A stretch of 53,045 nt of DNA from Cupriavidus basilensis (GCF_029335485.1 NZ_JARJLM010000578.1:1-53045), one strand, 5' to 3'; shown: positions 43,226 to 52,646, numbered from the stretch's first letter. Program-made: numbers and translations. Notes: generated by a model not told the origin, from the letters alone.

Positions 43226-44152
43226 TTACCTGCCCCAGCGCAGCACCAGCGGATCCAGCCTGCGCGCGATCTGCAGCAGGCCGGCGCGCGTGGCGGGATG
43301 CATCGGCTGCAAGGGATGGCGCACCGCGTCGGAGGCGATCACGCCGCCTTCCTTCATCAGCACCTTGCTGGTGGCCAGCCAGCCCTGGCGGTTTTCATGG
43401 TTGATCAGCGGCAGCCATTGCTGGTAGTGCTGCGCAGCCAGTTCCGTATCGCCTGCCTGGTAGGCATCCACGATCCTGCGGATACCGTCCGGAAAGCCAG
43501 CGCCTGTCATGGCGCCGGTGGCGCCGGCATCCAGGTCGGCCATCAGCGTGATGGCCTCTTCCCCGTCCCACGGGCCCACGATGGCGTCGCCGCCGAGTTC
43601 GATCAGCTCGCGCAGCTTGGCCGCCGATTGCGGCACTTCGATCTTGAAGTAGGAGACGTTGGCGATCTCCTTCGCCATGCGGGCCAGGAACGGGGCCGAC
43701 AGCGCGGTGCCGCTGACCGGGGCGTCCTGGATCATGATGGGAATATCGATGGCGTTCGACACAGCGGCGAAGAAATCGTAGATGCCGCGCTCCGGCACGC
43801 GGATGGTGGCGCCGTGATACGGCGGCATCACCATCACCATGGCGGCGCCGGCATCCTGCGCGGCGCGGCTGCGTTCGGCGCAGATGCGCGAGCTGAAATG
43901 CGTGGTGGTGACGATCACCGGCACGCGGCCCGCCACGTGGTCCAGCACGGTCTTCATCAGCAGGCTGCGCTCGTCGTCGGCAAGCACGAACTGCTCCGAG
44001 AAATTGGCCAGGATGCAGATGCCGTTGGAACCGGCGTCGATCATGAAGTCGATGCAGCGGCGCTGCCCGTCGAGATCGAGGCCGCCCTGCTCGTCGAAGA
44101 TGGTGGGGGCCACCGGGAATACGCCGCGATGGACGGGCTGGGTGCTGTGCAT
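43226..44152 (-). CDS. L-2-keto-3-deoxyarabonate dehydratase (DHDPS superfamily)
   Basis: A 308-residue TIM-barrel lyase strongly reminiscent of the Azospirillum L-2-keto-3-deoxyarabonate dehydratase: [84 protein letters not shown] and [13 protein letters not shown]. The Schiff-base Lys is in [10 protein letters not shown]. It turns 2-keto-3-deoxyarabonate into alpha-ketoglutarate semialdehyde. Start: ATG at 44152 is 8 bases from AAGGAGA; an ATG at 44158 is only 2 bases away, and an upstream extension to 44404 overlaps the divergent regulator. It is transcribed away from the LysR gene. Confidence 0.94.
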   Translation of the reverse strand: MHSTQPVHRGVFPVAPTIFDEQGGLDLDGQRRCIDFMIDAGSNGICILANFSEQFVLADDERSLLMKTVLDHVAGRVPVIVTTTHFSSRICAERSRAAQDAGAAMVMVMPPYHGATIRVPERGIYDFFAAVSNAIDIPIMIQDAPVSGTALSAPFLARMAKEIANVSYFKIEVPQSAAKLRELIELGGDAIVGPWDGEEAITLMADLDAGATGAMTGAGFPDGIRRIVDAYQAGDTELAAQHYQQWLPLINHENRQGWLATSKVLMKEGGVIASDAVRHPLQPMHPATRAGLLQIARRLDPLVLRWGR

Positions 44153-44203
44153 GGTCATGGTCTCCTTATTGTTCCGGCGGGGCAGCCTTGCTGCGAGGCA
44201 CCC

Positions 44204-44235
44204 AATATACGGTGCGCCCCGCAGCGATGTATATT
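44204..44235. promoter_or_regulatory. Inverted-repeat operator between the dehydratase and LysR genes
   Basis: AATATAC and GTATATT form a perfect 7-bp inverted repeat with an 18-base spacer in the 152-base gap between divergent starts (44152 and 44305). The AT-rich arms stand out from GC-rich surroundings. It is the likely binding region of the divergent LysR regulator and overlaps promoter space for both genes. Confidence 0.55.
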
Positions 44236-44304
44236 GAAACCTTTCCATCGCGTGATCGCTTTTGCGACTCACCACCCTATCCCCCCCACCTCCCGCGAGT
44301 ACGC

Positions 44305-45240
44305 ATGAAAGCCACGCTGGACGTCCTGATGTCGCGCCTGCGCATGAAGCAGCTGCAGTTGCTGATCGCGCTGGACGACCATAAATCCCTGCACCAGGCC
44401 GCATCGGCCATGGCCATGACGCAGTCCGCCGCCAGCAAGTCGCTGCAGGAACTGGAATCCATGCTGGATGCGCCGCTGTTCGCGCGTTCCAAGACCGGCA
44501 TGCGCCCCAACCCCTTCGGCCACTGCGTGATCCGCTATGCGCGCCTGATGGCGACCGACCTGACCGCGCTCTGCCAGGACATGGCCGAGATACGCTCCGG
44601 CCAGGGCGGCCACCTGGCGATCGGCTCCATCATGGGCGCGGTGCCGGAAGTGCTGGTGCCGGCGCTGGAAGCCATGCAGACAGCCCAACCCAACCTGTCC
44701 ATCGAGATCGTCGAGGACACCAGCCTGCGCATGCTCGCGCTGCTGGACGACGGACGCCTGGACCTGGCCATCGGCCGCGCCTTGGTCAGCGACCAGCCGG
44801 CCAGGTACCAGTACGAGGCGCTCGGGGACGAGCCGGTCTCGGTGGTGGTCGGCCACGCCCACGCCGCGCCCCGTGCCAGGGAGATGACGTTTGCCGACCT
44901 CGCCGGCTATCGCTGGATCGTCTATCCCGGACAGATGCCCATGCACGCCCTGCTGCAGCGCGAACTGGACATGGCCGGCCTCGGCATGCCGCCCAATGCG
45001 ATCACGACCTCCTCCACCTTTGTCACCGCCGCCATGCTGCAGCGCAGCGCAAAGCTGGTTTCCCTGTTGCCGACCAGCGTGGCGGCGCTGTTCGCCCGGC
45101 AAAGGATGCTGCGGATCTTGCCGGTCCGGATGCAGTCCAGGCAGCAGACCTTCGGCATCGTGACCCGGCGCGGGGGCACGCTCTCCGCCGCCGCCGGCGA
45201 ATTGATCCGCTTGCTGCGCGCGGGCGCCGCCGCGGGGTAG
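44305..45240 (+). CDS. LysR family regulator of the sugar-acid genes
   Basis: About 311 residues from the ATG at 44305 (MKATLDVLMSRLRMKQLQLL). The frame is open to 44188, but that extension covers the operator and has no family sequence. The helix-turn-helix is KSLHQAASAMAMTQSAASKSLQELESML then DAPLFARSKTG. The effector domain has GHLAIGSIMGAVPEVLVPAL and GRLDLAIGRAL. The style is that of GbpR-like LysR proteins, which regulate sugar or aromatic catabolism. It is divergent from the dehydratase and dehydrogenase genes and upstream of the Bug and enolase-superfamily genes, so it could control both sides. Confidence 0.93.
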   Translation: MKATLDVLMSRLRMKQLQLLIALDDHKSLHQAASAMAMTQSAASKSLQELESMLDAPLFARSKTGMRPNPFGHCVIRYARLMATDLTALCQDMAEIRSGQGGHLAIGSIMGAVPEVLVPALEAMQTAQPNLSIEIVEDTSLRMLALLDDGRLDLAIGRALVSDQPARYQYEALGDEPVSVVVGHAHAAPRAREMTFADLAGYRWIVYPGQMPMHALLQRELDMAGLGMPPNAITTSSTFVTAAMLQRSAKLVSLLPTSVAALFARQRMLRILPVRMQSRQQTFGIVTRRGGTLSAAAGELIRLLRAGAAAG

Positions 45241-45403
45241 GCCAGCCCGGCAACTGGCTGGACGGGTGCCCCCGGGCATCCGCCAAAGTATTCCTGCAAG
45301 TAATCACCCATTCAAAAAACGTCAGTAGTCACATATCGCTCCCGACCCTATAGTCTGGCTGACCGCGCTTCGGCGCAGGCCAACAACAACGTGGGAGACA
45401 ACG

Positions 45404-46366
45404 ATGAAAAGATGGCTGACCGGTGCGATCGCCGGCCTGATGGGATTCGCCGCCGCCCCCGGCGCCCAGGCGCAGGACACCCGCCCGGTGCGGCTGATGG
45501 TGGGCGCGGCCCCCGGCGGCGGCACCGACGTGATGGCCCGCATCGTCTCCGAGAAGCTGGCCGCCATCCTCAAGCAAGCGGTCGTGGTGGACAACCGCCC
45601 GGGCGCCTCCAACACCATCGCCGCCGACATCACCGCCAAGGCGGTGCCGGACGGCAACACGCTGCTGATGGGCGTGGTCACCTCGCAGGCCATCGCGCCG
45701 CACCTGCTCAAGCTGCAGTTCAATCCGCTCAAGGACCTGGCCCCGGTGGCCTTGGTCGCAACGGTGCCCAATGTGCTGGTGGTCAACAACCAGGTGCCGG
45801 CGCGCGACGTGAAAGCGCTGGTGGCGCAGATCCAGGCCAACCCGGACAAATTCCGCTACAGCTCCTCCGGCGTCGGCAGCACCCAGCACCTGGCCGGCGC
45901 GGCCTTTGCGCACCAGATCCACGGCAAGCTGCTGCACGTGCCGTACAAGAGCAGCAGCAGCGCGCTGGTGGACCTGATGGGCGGGCAGGTCGACATGAGC
46001 TTCGAGACCATGCCTTCGGTGATCAACTTCATCAAGTCCGGCAAGCTGCGCGCGCTGGCGGTCACCGCCGACCGGCGCTCGGCGCTGCTGCCCGATGTGC
46101 CCACGCTGGCCGAAGCCGGCGTGCCGGGCATCCAGATGAACGCCTGGTACGGTGTCTATGCGCCCGGCGGCACGCCGCCCGCCACGCTGCAGAAGCTGAG
46201 CGCGGCGCTGGCCACTGTCCTCAAGGACCCCGACACCGTGCGGCGCCTCAACGACGTGGGCGCGCTGCCCGGCACGCTCGGCTCAGCCCAGTTCGATGCC
46301 TTCTCCCGCGCGGAGTTTGCCCGCTACGGCAAGCTCATCGGCGAGCTGGGCGTGAAACTCGACTGA
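45404..46366 (+). CDS. Bug-family (tripartite tricarboxylate transporter) substrate-binding protein
   Basis: A 320-residue periplasmic receptor. A signal peptide ([23 protein letters not shown]) is followed by typical Bug blocks: [87 protein letters not shown] and [14 protein letters not shown]. Such proteins bind carboxylates between two lobes. No TctA/TctB membrane genes are in the window, so it is an orphan receptor, as most are in Cupriavidus and Bordetella. GGGAGA precedes the ATG. It is cotranscribed with the dehydratase downstream and probably captures a sugar acid, which is inference. Confidence 0.94.
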   Translation: MKRWLTGAIAGLMGFAAAPGAQAQDTRPVRLMVGAAPGGGTDVMARIVSEKLAAILKQAVVVDNRPGASNTIAADITAKAVPDGNTLLMGVVTSQAIAPHLLKLQFNPLKDLAPVALVATVPNVLVVNNQVPARDVKALVAQIQANPDKFRYSSSGVGSTQHLAGAAFAHQIHGKLLHVPYKSSSSALVDLMGGQVDMSFETMPSVINFIKSGKLRALAVTADRRSALLPDVPTLAEAGVPGIQMNAWYGVYAPGGTPPATLQKLSAALATVLKDPDTVRRLNDVGALPGTLGSAQFDAFSRAEFARYGKLIGELGVKLD

Positions 46367-46395
46367 CACCACGCTGCTTTGCCTCTCTCTTTTCC

Positions 46396-46429
46396 GCAAG
46401 CGCGCCCCACTGCCCCGGCACGCGCTTGC
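46396..46429 (+). promoter_or_regulatory. Intercistronic hairpin between receptor and dehydratase genes
   Basis: GCAAGCGCG and CGCGCTTGC form a perfect 9-bp stem around a 16-base loop in the 98-base gap after the receptor gene. No U-tract follows, so transcripts could read through. Such hairpins protect the 3' end of highly expressed receptor mRNAs and lower expression of the gene behind. Confidence 0.5.
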
Positions 46430-46464
46430 CGCCAGGCCAACCCCGATCATTGACGGAGAACACC

Positions 46465-47640
46465 TTGAAAATCACCAACGTCCGCGCCCGCGTCTTCGAA
46501 TGGAAGGGCAAGACCGTGCCCCCGCAGGCACACTTCTGCACCAACGCCACCGACATCCTGTTCGAGCGGGGCGACGCCATGGGCTCCTTCCGCTTCCACG
46601 GCTGGCTGGTGGTGGAAGTGCAGACCGATACCGGCCTGGTCGGCATCGGCAACTGCGCGCTCGCGCCGCGCGTGGCCAAGGAGATCGTGGACCAGTACCT
46701 GGCCCCCATCGTGATCGGCCAGGACCCGTTCGACAACGAATACCTGTGGCAGAAGATGTACCGCCGCACCCATGCCTGGGGCCGCAAGGGCATCGGCATG
46801 GCCGCCATCTCGGCGGTGGACATCGCGCTGTGGGACCTGATGGGCAAGGCGGTGGGCAAGCCGGTGTTCAAGCTGCTGGGCGGCCGCACCAAGGAGAAGA
46901 TCTGGTGCTACGCCTCCAAGCTCTATAACAACGACGACCGCGACGCCTTCCTGGCCGAGGCCCGGCGCTATCTCGACCAGGGCTTCACCGCCATGAAGAT
47001 GCGCTTCGGCTACGGCCCCAAGGACGGCGCCGCCGGCATGCAGAAGAATATCGAGCAGGTGCGCCTGCTGCGCGAACTGGTGGGCGACAACGTCGACATC
47101 ATGCTGGAGTGCTATATGGGCTGGACGCTCGAATACGCGCGCCGCATGCTGCCGCGCCTGGCCGAGTTCAACCCGCGCTGGCTGGAAGAGCCGGTCATCG
47201 CCGACGACATCGAAGGCTACGCCGAGCTGAAGAAGATGAGCCCCTTCCCCATCTCCGGCGGCGAGCACGAATTCACCTCCTACGGCTTCAAGGACCTGCT
47301 GGAGCGCCGCGCGGTGGACGTGATCCAGTACGACACCAACCGGGTCGGCGGCATCACCGCCGCGCAGAAGATCAACGCCATGGCCGAGGCGTGGTCGGTG
47401 CCGGTGATCCCGCACGCGGGCCAGATGCACAACTACCACCTCACCATGGCCTCGACCGCCTCGCCGATGTCCGAGTTCTTCCCGGTGCACGACGTGGAAG
47501 TGGGCAACGAGTTGTTCTACTACATCTTCAAGGGCGAGCCGGCGCCGGACAAGGGCTACCTGCAGCTCGACGACAACCTGCCGGGGCTGGGGCTGACGCT
47601 GAACGAAGCGTATTTCGGGGAGTTCGACATTATCGGGTAA
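46465..47640 (+). CDS. Enolase-superfamily sugar-acid dehydratase, L-rhamnonate dehydratase-like
   Basis: A 391-residue mandelate-racemase-type enzyme. The capping domain ([40 protein letters not shown]) and the barrel ([72 protein letters not shown]) follow rhamnonate-dehydratase-type enzymes, with the catalytic His in the last block. It abstracts a proton alpha to the carboxylate and removes water, giving a 2-keto-3-deoxy acid. Start: TTG at 46465 with ACGGAGAA upstream; the frame is open much further but overlaps the receptor gene. The neighbours suggest an aldonate that becomes 2-keto-3-deoxyarabonate. Confidence 0.9.
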   Translation: MKITNVRARVFEWKGKTVPPQAHFCTNATDILFERGDAMGSFRFHGWLVVEVQTDTGLVGIGNCALAPRVAKEIVDQYLAPIVIGQDPFDNEYLWQKMYRRTHAWGRKGIGMAAISAVDIALWDLMGKAVGKPVFKLLGGRTKEKIWCYASKLYNNDDRDAFLAEARRYLDQGFTAMKMRFGYGPKDGAAGMQKNIEQVRLLRELVGDNVDIMLECYMGWTLEYARRMLPRLAEFNPRWLEEPVIADDIEGYAELKKMSPFPISGGEHEFTSYGFKDLLERRAVDVIQYDTNRVGGITAAQKINAMAEAWSVPVIPHAGQMHNYHLTMASTASPMSEFFPVHDVEVGNELFYYIFKGEPAPDKGYLQLDDNLPGLGLTLNEAYFGEFDIIG

Positions 47641-47881
47641 GCGCGGGCGGTGGCGGCTGGGTGGATAGCAACAAGCCCCGCATCCCCCTCATGCATGGCG
47701 CAACCAGGCCGCGCCGGACTTACGCCACGCGCATGAAGAATCGCGGCTCACGCGGGAATGCGGACGACGCCATGCCGCGTGGGCTCCGCAAGCCTCTTTC
47801 GGTATCGGGCCGGACAGACCGGCCTACGACAATCGCGCCTGACCTGAGCAGTCACGGCGGAGAAACAATGGAGACAGAACG

Positions 47882-49204
47882 ATGACTGCCCTGAATGCAG
47901 CCGAGGGCCTGCTTGCGCGCGCCATCACGAAAAGCCGCGCACGCCTGCTGCCCTTCCTGGTCCTGATGTATATCCTTGCGTTTATCGACCGCGCCAACGT
48001 CGGCTTTGCCAAGAACGCACTGCTGGCCGACACCGGGCTGAGCGATGCCGCCTTTGCCTTCGGCGCCAGCATCTTTTTCATTGGCTATGCCTGTTTTGAA
48101 GTCCCCAGCAACCTGATGCTCCACCGGCTGGGTGCGCGTATCTGGCTGTGCCGGATCATGGTGACATGGGGCGTGGTATCGGCCGCGATGATGTTCGCGC
48201 ATGACGCCACCACCTTTTATGTGCTGCGCTTCCTGCTTGGCATTGCCGAAGCCGGCTTCTTTCCCGGCATCATCCTCTACCTGACCTACTGGTTTCCCGC
48301 GCAGAGCCGCGGCCAGGCGCTCGGCCTGTTCTACTTTGGCCTGCCGCTGGCTCTGGTGCTGGGCAGCCCGCTGTCAGGCTGGCTGCTTGAGTTCCACGGC
48401 GTGTTCGGCCTGCGCAACTGGCAATGGCTGTTCGTGGTGGAAGGCCTGATGGCTTCCGCGGTCGGCATCCTCGCCTATTTCTATCTGGTCGACCGGCCGG
48501 CCCAGGCGCGCTGGCTCCACCCCGACGAAAAGCAGGCCTTGCAGGCGGCGCTGGCGGCGGAAGACGAGCGCAAGCGCGATCAGAGCCCGCATGGCTTCCT
48601 GGGGGCCCTGCGCAATCCGCGCGTGCTGCAGTTCTGCCTGGCGTATTTCACGATCCAGATGAGCGTCTACGGCGTGGTGTTCTACCTGCCGGCGCGCATT
48701 GCCGGCTTGCTGGACGGCAAGATCGGACTGACCGTGGGCATGCTGACCGCGGTGCCATGGATCTGCGCCCTGGTGGTGACCCGCCTGGTCACGCGCCGCG
48801 CCGACGCCAGCGGCCAGCATCGCCGCCTTGCGGTTTGCATGCTGACCATGGCCGCGCTCGGCATTGCCGCCTCGGCGTTGGCATCCAGCATCGTCCCGGT
48901 CGTGGTGGCGTTCTGTTTTGCGGCGGCCGGCTTCGTTGCCGTGCAGCCGCTGTTCTGGACCATCCCCACCAGCTTCCTCAGCGGCGCGGCTGCCGCCAGC
49001 GGCATTGCGCTGATCAACTCGCTGGGCAATCTCGGCGGCTTTGTCGCACCGAACCTGAAGACGCTGATGGAGCGCCAGTTCGGCGACCCGCGCGCCGGCA
49101 TGTTCGCCCTCGCCGTGGTCGGCCTGCTGGGCGCCATCCTGATCGCCCGCCTGAAGGGATCGGCGCCGCTTGCTCCGCATCGTCCGCTGGTGCCAGCCCG
49201 GTGA
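47882..49204 (+). CDS. MFS transporter, anion:cation symporter (ACS) type
   Basis: A 440-residue transporter with 12 predicted helices. The ACS hallmark is in helix 1 (VLMYILAFIDRANVGFAKNA). CFEVPSNLMLHRLGARIWLC lies in the helix 2-3 region, and RFLLGIAEAGFFPGIILYLT followed by YWFPAQSRGQALGLFY in helices 4-5. Members import organic anions such as galactonate, tartrate and phthalate. GGAGACAG precedes the ATG. The 240 bases upstream hold no gene. It lies between the dehydratase and the MocR/aldolase block, so it may serve either pathway. It converges with the MocR gene, 24 bases apart. Confidence 0.94.
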   Translation: MTALNAAEGLLARAITKSRARLLPFLVLMYILAFIDRANVGFAKNALLADTGLSDAAFAFGASIFFIGYACFEVPSNLMLHRLGARIWLCRIMVTWGVVSAAMMFAHDATTFYVLRFLLGIAEAGFFPGIILYLTYWFPAQSRGQALGLFYFGLPLALVLGSPLSGWLLEFHGVFGLRNWQWLFVVEGLMASAVGILAYFYLVDRPAQARWLHPDEKQALQAALAAEDERKRDQSPHGFLGALRNPRVLQFCLAYFTIQMSVYGVVFYLPARIAGLLDGKIGLTVGMLTAVPWICALVVTRLVTRRADASGQHRRLAVCMLTMAALGIAASALASSIVPVVVAFCFAAAGFVAVQPLFWTIPTSFLSGAAAASGIALINSLGNLGGFVAPNLKTLMERQFGDPRAGMFALAVVGLLGAILIARLKGSAPLAPHRPLVPAR

Positions 49205-49228
49205 ATATCCAAGAACCACCTGGCCGGA

Positions 49229-50713
49229 TCAGCCGCGGCACTTCCGCCGTGCAGCCCCAAGCCGCCGGATGGCGGTGCCGAGTTCGGCCTCGTCCAGGTT
49301 GCCATAGCCCAGCCGGAACCCCTCCACATTTCCCGGGCCGTTCAGATAGACGCTGCCGGGCAGGCAATCGACGCCTTCGGCGCTGGCCGCCTCGGTGAAG
49401 CGCCGTATGCCGATGCCTTCGTGCAGATGCAGCCAGAGCGCGAGGCCGCCAATGGGTACCTGGAAGCTGGCGTCGGCGCCGAGTTCTCCGCGTACCAGCG
49501 ATGCGCAGAGGTCGCGCCGCTGCTCGTAGATCTTGAGCGCGCGCCGGATGTGCCGCTTCAGTTCGCCCGACTCCATCAGTTCGGTGACCGCGATCTCGGT
49601 CAGCGCATTGCCTTGCCGGTCGATCAGCATGATTTCCGCGGCGCATTGCGCCACGAACCCCGCCGAGGCAACGATGTAGCCAAGGCGCAATCCCGGCGCC
49701 AGGACTTTGGAGAGCGAGCCGATCAGCAGCACATGACCGGTGCCGGTCATGCTCGCCAGCGGAAACACCGGATTGGAGGAGAAATGGAACTCATGGTCGT
49801 AGTCGTCCTCGACCACGACGAAGCCATATTTCCTGGCCAGCGCCAGCAGCTTGAGCCGCCGGTCCGCCGGCATCGTCACCGTGGTCGGGAACTGGTGATG
49901 CGGGGTGGTGAAGACCGCCTTGAGCTGCGTGGCCTGGCACACCCGCTCAAGTGCTTCCGGGATCAGGCCGTGCTCATCCTGCTCGATATCGAGCACGGTT
50001 GCGCCGCACGAGCGGAACGCCGCGCGCGCCGGCGGATAGCTCAGTGTTTCGAATGCCACGCGGTCACCGGGACGCGTCAGCAGGCGGGCGGCGAGATAGA
50101 TGCCCATCTGGCTGCCGCGCACCACGCAGATATTCTCCTCGCGCACGTTCAGGCCGCGCTCCAGCCGGAGCATGGCGGCAATCGCCGCTCTCAGCGCGGG
50201 CTCGCCGCGCGGGTCGCCATAGCCGAGACGGTTCGCCCTGGCAGACGCCACCAAGGCATGGCGATACGCCCGCGATAGCAGGTCGAAAGGGATCAGGCGG
50301 GTATCCGGAACCCCGTCGGTAATGACGATCCGCCCGGTGCCCGCGGCGCCCGCCAGGGGCAGCGTGGCCCGGAGCAGGTCCTCGCCCTCGCTGCCGGCGG
50401 ACGAGGCAAAGCCGGCATAGGCGGCCTCGTCGGCACTGCCCGCATCCGGCTTGGGGAGCCGCCTGGAGACGAAGGTCCCGCGTTTCTCCTGGGTTTCGAG
50501 CCAGCCTTGCGCTTCGAGTTCTTCGTAGGCGAGCACCACGGTCTTCCGGTTCACGCCCAGATCGCCTGCGAGGACGCGCGTGCCGGGCAGCGCCATGCCC
50601 GGCTCCAGGCGGCCGCGGCGGATCTCCTCGATGACCGACTGGACGATCCGCAGATGAAGCGAATCGTCGCCGGATTGCGCCGGCAATAGCGCGAGCTTCC
50701 ATGTCCTGAGCAT
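49229..50713 (-). CDS. MocR/PdxR family regulator (GntR domain plus aminotransferase-like domain)
   Basis: A 494-residue MocR protein. The N-terminal GntR winged helix (SVIEEIRRGRLEPGMALPGT then RVLAGDLGVNRKTVVLAYEE) is joined by a linker to a fold-type I aminotransferase domain. That domain has VRGSQMGIYLAARLLTRPGD, TTPHHQFPTTVTM, VEDDYDHEF and the PLP lysine in LLIGSLSKVLAPGLRLGY. It uses PLP, alone or bound to an amino compound, to sense its effector. It is divergent from the class II aldolase gene, with a TGGACCA/TGGTCCA palindrome between them, so it most likely controls the aldolase operon and its own gene. Confidence 0.94.
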   Translation of the reverse strand: MLRTWKLALLPAQSGDDSLHLRIVQSVIEEIRRGRLEPGMALPGTRVLAGDLGVNRKTVVLAYEELEAQGWLETQEKRGTFVSRRLPKPDAGSADEAAYAGFASSAGSEGEDLLRATLPLAGAAGTGRIVITDGVPDTRLIPFDLLSRAYRHALVASARANRLGYGDPRGEPALRAAIAAMLRLERGLNVREENICVVRGSQMGIYLAARLLTRPGDRVAFETLSYPPARAAFRSCGATVLDIEQDEHGLIPEALERVCQATQLKAVFTTPHHQFPTTVTMPADRRLKLLALARKYGFVVVEDDYDHEFHFSSNPVFPLASMTGTGHVLLIGSLSKVLAPGLRLGYIVASAGFVAQCAAEIMLIDRQGNALTEIAVTELMESGELKRHIRRALKIYEQRRDLCASLVRGELGADASFQVPIGGLALWLHLHEGIGIRRFTEAASAEGVDCLPGSVYLNGPGNVEGFRLGYGNLDEAELGTAIRRLGAARRKCRG

Positions 50714-50730
50714 TTTTCCCTTTCCCGATC

Positions 50731-50773
50731 TGGACCAGCAGGAATTCTAATTCTGGATGTTTCAAATGGTCCA
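50731..50773. promoter_or_regulatory. MocR operator candidate
   Basis: TGGACCA (50731-50737) and TGGTCCA (50767-50773) form a perfect 7-bp inverted repeat, centre to centre 36 bases, in the divergent 182-base gap; a third TGG-type copy (CTGGATG) lies between. CTGGAC-like elements are known at several MocR-family operators. The AT-rich GGAATTCTAATTCT between the arms probably holds a -10. Confidence 0.5.
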
Positions 50774-50895
50774 GCCCAACTCTAGGATTGCTCCCTGTGC
50801 AGAGGCAAGGCACCTGCCATCCGCCACTGGCACCGCAAGGGTGGCGGCGCGCTGCGCCGCTACCGCATGGTTGAACCCACGACTTGGAGCCTTCA

Positions 50896-51684
50896 ATGGC
50901 CGACACCCTTACGACTTCAAAAGCGCAGCTGGTCGCCCTGGCCCACCAGCAGATGCAAGGCGCCATCCAGGCCCCGGCATGGTCCACCCGGGAGAAGCTG
51001 GCGCTGACGTGCCGGATCCTCTTCGACGCCGGGCACGATTCCGGCCTGGCCGGCCAGATCACCGCCCGCGCCGAATCCGGGGACACGTACTACACGCAGC
51101 GCTTCGGCCTCGGCTTCGACGAGATCACGGCCTCGAACCTGGTGCACGTGGACCAGGACCTCAAGCTGGTCAGCGGAGAAGGCATGCCCAACCCGGCAAA
51201 CCGCTTTCATACCTGGGTCTACCGCGCGCGCCCCGAGGTGAACTGCATCATCCATACGCACCCGCTGCATGTGGCCGCGCTGTCGATGCTGGAGGCGCCG
51301 CTGCAGGTCTCGCATATGGATACCTGCCCGCTGTACGACGATTGCGCCTTCCTCGCGGAATGGCCGGGGGTCCCGGTGGGCAACGAGGAAGGGGAGATCA
51401 TCTCGCGCGCCCTCGGCGACAAGCGGGCCATCCTGCTCGCGCATCACGGCCAGCTGGTGACCGGCAGGACCATCGAGGAAGCCTGCAATCTCGCCGTGCT
51501 GATCGAACGCGCGGCCAGGATGCAACTGCTCGCCATGGCTGCGGGGACGATCAAGGCCATTCCGGTGGCGCTGGCACGCGAGGCGCACGACTGGATCTCG
51601 ACCGCCAAGCGCGACCAGGCCTCGTTCTCCTACTACGCACGCAAGGCCCTGGCCCGGCAAGCGCACCAGGACTGCATTGCGTGA
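50896..51684 (+). CDS. Class II aldolase/adducin family protein
   Basis: A 262-residue class II aldolase. The zinc site is complete: NCIIHTHPLHV gives the HxH pair and ILLAHHGQLVTG the third His. The phosphate- or substrate-side loop is GQITARAES, and SGEGMPNPANRFHTWVYRARPE precedes the metal site. Members cleave or decarboxylate hydroxy-keto acids, often four-carbon sugar acids. The ATG at 50896 is preceded by TTGGAG; an in-frame TTG at 50884 has no ribosome site. It is 50 bases before the DapA-like gene and probably MocR-regulated, so the two enzymes likely act in one pathway. Confidence 0.92.
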   Translation: MADTLTTSKAQLVALAHQQMQGAIQAPAWSTREKLALTCRILFDAGHDSGLAGQITARAESGDTYYTQRFGLGFDEITASNLVHVDQDLKLVSGEGMPNPANRFHTWVYRARPEVNCIIHTHPLHVAALSMLEAPLQVSHMDTCPLYDDCAFLAEWPGVPVGNEEGEIISRALGDKRAILLAHHGQLVTGRTIEEACNLAVLIERAARMQLLAMAAGTIKAIPVALAREAHDWISTAKRDQASFSYYARKALARQAHQDCIA

Positions 51685-51734
51685 CGCCGCAAGCCGCCCC
51701 CCCATCCCCTCCAGACAAGACAAAGCAGGCAATC

Positions 51735-52625
51735 ATGACCCACAAGATCCACGGCATCGTTTCGTATCCCATCACGCCGTTCAATCCCGCTGACGGCAGC
51801 GTGGACCTCCCCACCCTGAAGCGCCTCATCGACCGCCTCGTGGCGAACGGCTCTCACGCCATCGCACCGCTCGGCAGCGCCGGCGAAAGCGCCTATCTCA
51901 CCGACGCGGAATGGGAGGCAGTGGCCGAGGCATCCATCCGGCACGTTGCCAGGCGGCTCCCGGTGATCGTGGGCATCTCCGACCTGACCACGCGCAACGC
52001 CGTGCGGCGCGCGAAGTTCGCGGAACAGGCCGGCGCGGACGCGGTGATGGTCATGCCGGTGGCGTACTGGAAGCTGTCGGATGCCGAGATCTTCCGTCAC
52101 TACGCCGAAATCGCGCAGGCCGTGGGCCTGCCGATCATGGTGTACAACAATCCCGCGACCAGCGGCATCGATATGCCGCCGGCGTTGATCTTCAAGCTGT
52201 TCAGCGAGATCGATAACGTAACCATGGTCAAGGAAAGCACGGGAGACATCCAGCGCATGCACCGCCTGCAACAGCTCTCTGACGGCGGCATTCCCTTGTT
52301 CAACGGAAGCAATCCGCTGGCGCTGGAAGCCTTCGCCGCCGGCGCGGCGGGCTGGTGTACCGCCGCGCCCAATCTGATCCCCGAATGGCCGGCCCGGCTG
52401 TATGAAGCCTGCACGCGCGGCGACCTGGTACAGGCACGCGAGGTCTTCTACCGGCAACTGCCCTTGCTCCAGTTCATTCTCAAAGGCGGCCTGCCCACCA
52501 CCGTGAAGGCCGGACTGAACCTCGTCGGCTTCATGGCAGGCATCCCGCGCGCGCCGCTACAGCCGTTGAGCAAGGAGGGCGAAGCGCAACTGGGGGCGAT
52601 ACTGGCCGGACTGGCCGCTCGATAG
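51735..52625 (+). CDS. DapA-like dihydrodipicolinate synthase/N-acetylneuraminate lyase family protein
   Basis: A 296-residue TIM-barrel aldolase. The start is the ATG at 51735 (MTHKIHGIVSYPITPFNPAD); the frame is open much further upstream but crosses the aldolase gene. Family marks: LGSAGESAYLTDAEWEAV, for the GTTGE loop with G-S-A-GE in place of G-TTGE; GADAVMVMPVAYWKLSDAEI; MVYNNPATSGIDM with the catalytic Tyr; and the Schiff-base Lys in VTMVKESTGD. The changed GTTGE loop and operon setting argue for a catabolic 2-keto acid substrate rather than lysine synthesis. Second member of this superfamily in the window, only distantly like the one at 43226. Confidence 0.92.
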   Translation: MTHKIHGIVSYPITPFNPADGSVDLPTLKRLIDRLVANGSHAIAPLGSAGESAYLTDAEWEAVAEASIRHVARRLPVIVGISDLTTRNAVRRAKFAEQAGADAVMVMPVAYWKLSDAEIFRHYAEIAQAVGLPIMVYNNPATSGIDMPPALIFKLFSEIDNVTMVKESTGDIQRMHRLQQLSDGGIPLFNGSNPLALEAFAAGAAGWCTAAPNLIPEWPARLYEACTRGDLVQAREVFYRQLPLLQFILKGGLPTTVKAGLNLVGFMAGIPRAPLQPLSKEGEAQLGAILAGLAAR

Positions 52626-52646
52626 CCGTTGTCCGGATGCGGGCCC

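Noticed and set aside
45391-46464. N-terminal extension that would fuse a long leader to the rhamnonate-dehydratase-like protein
   Set aside because: It overlaps the Bug receptor gene in another frame. The enzyme begins properly at the TTG at 46465 with its own ribosome site.
50757-51734. N-terminal extension of the DapA-like protein across the class II aldolase gene
   Set aside because: The aldolase in the other frame has an intact metal site, and the DapA family starts at the ATG at 51735.
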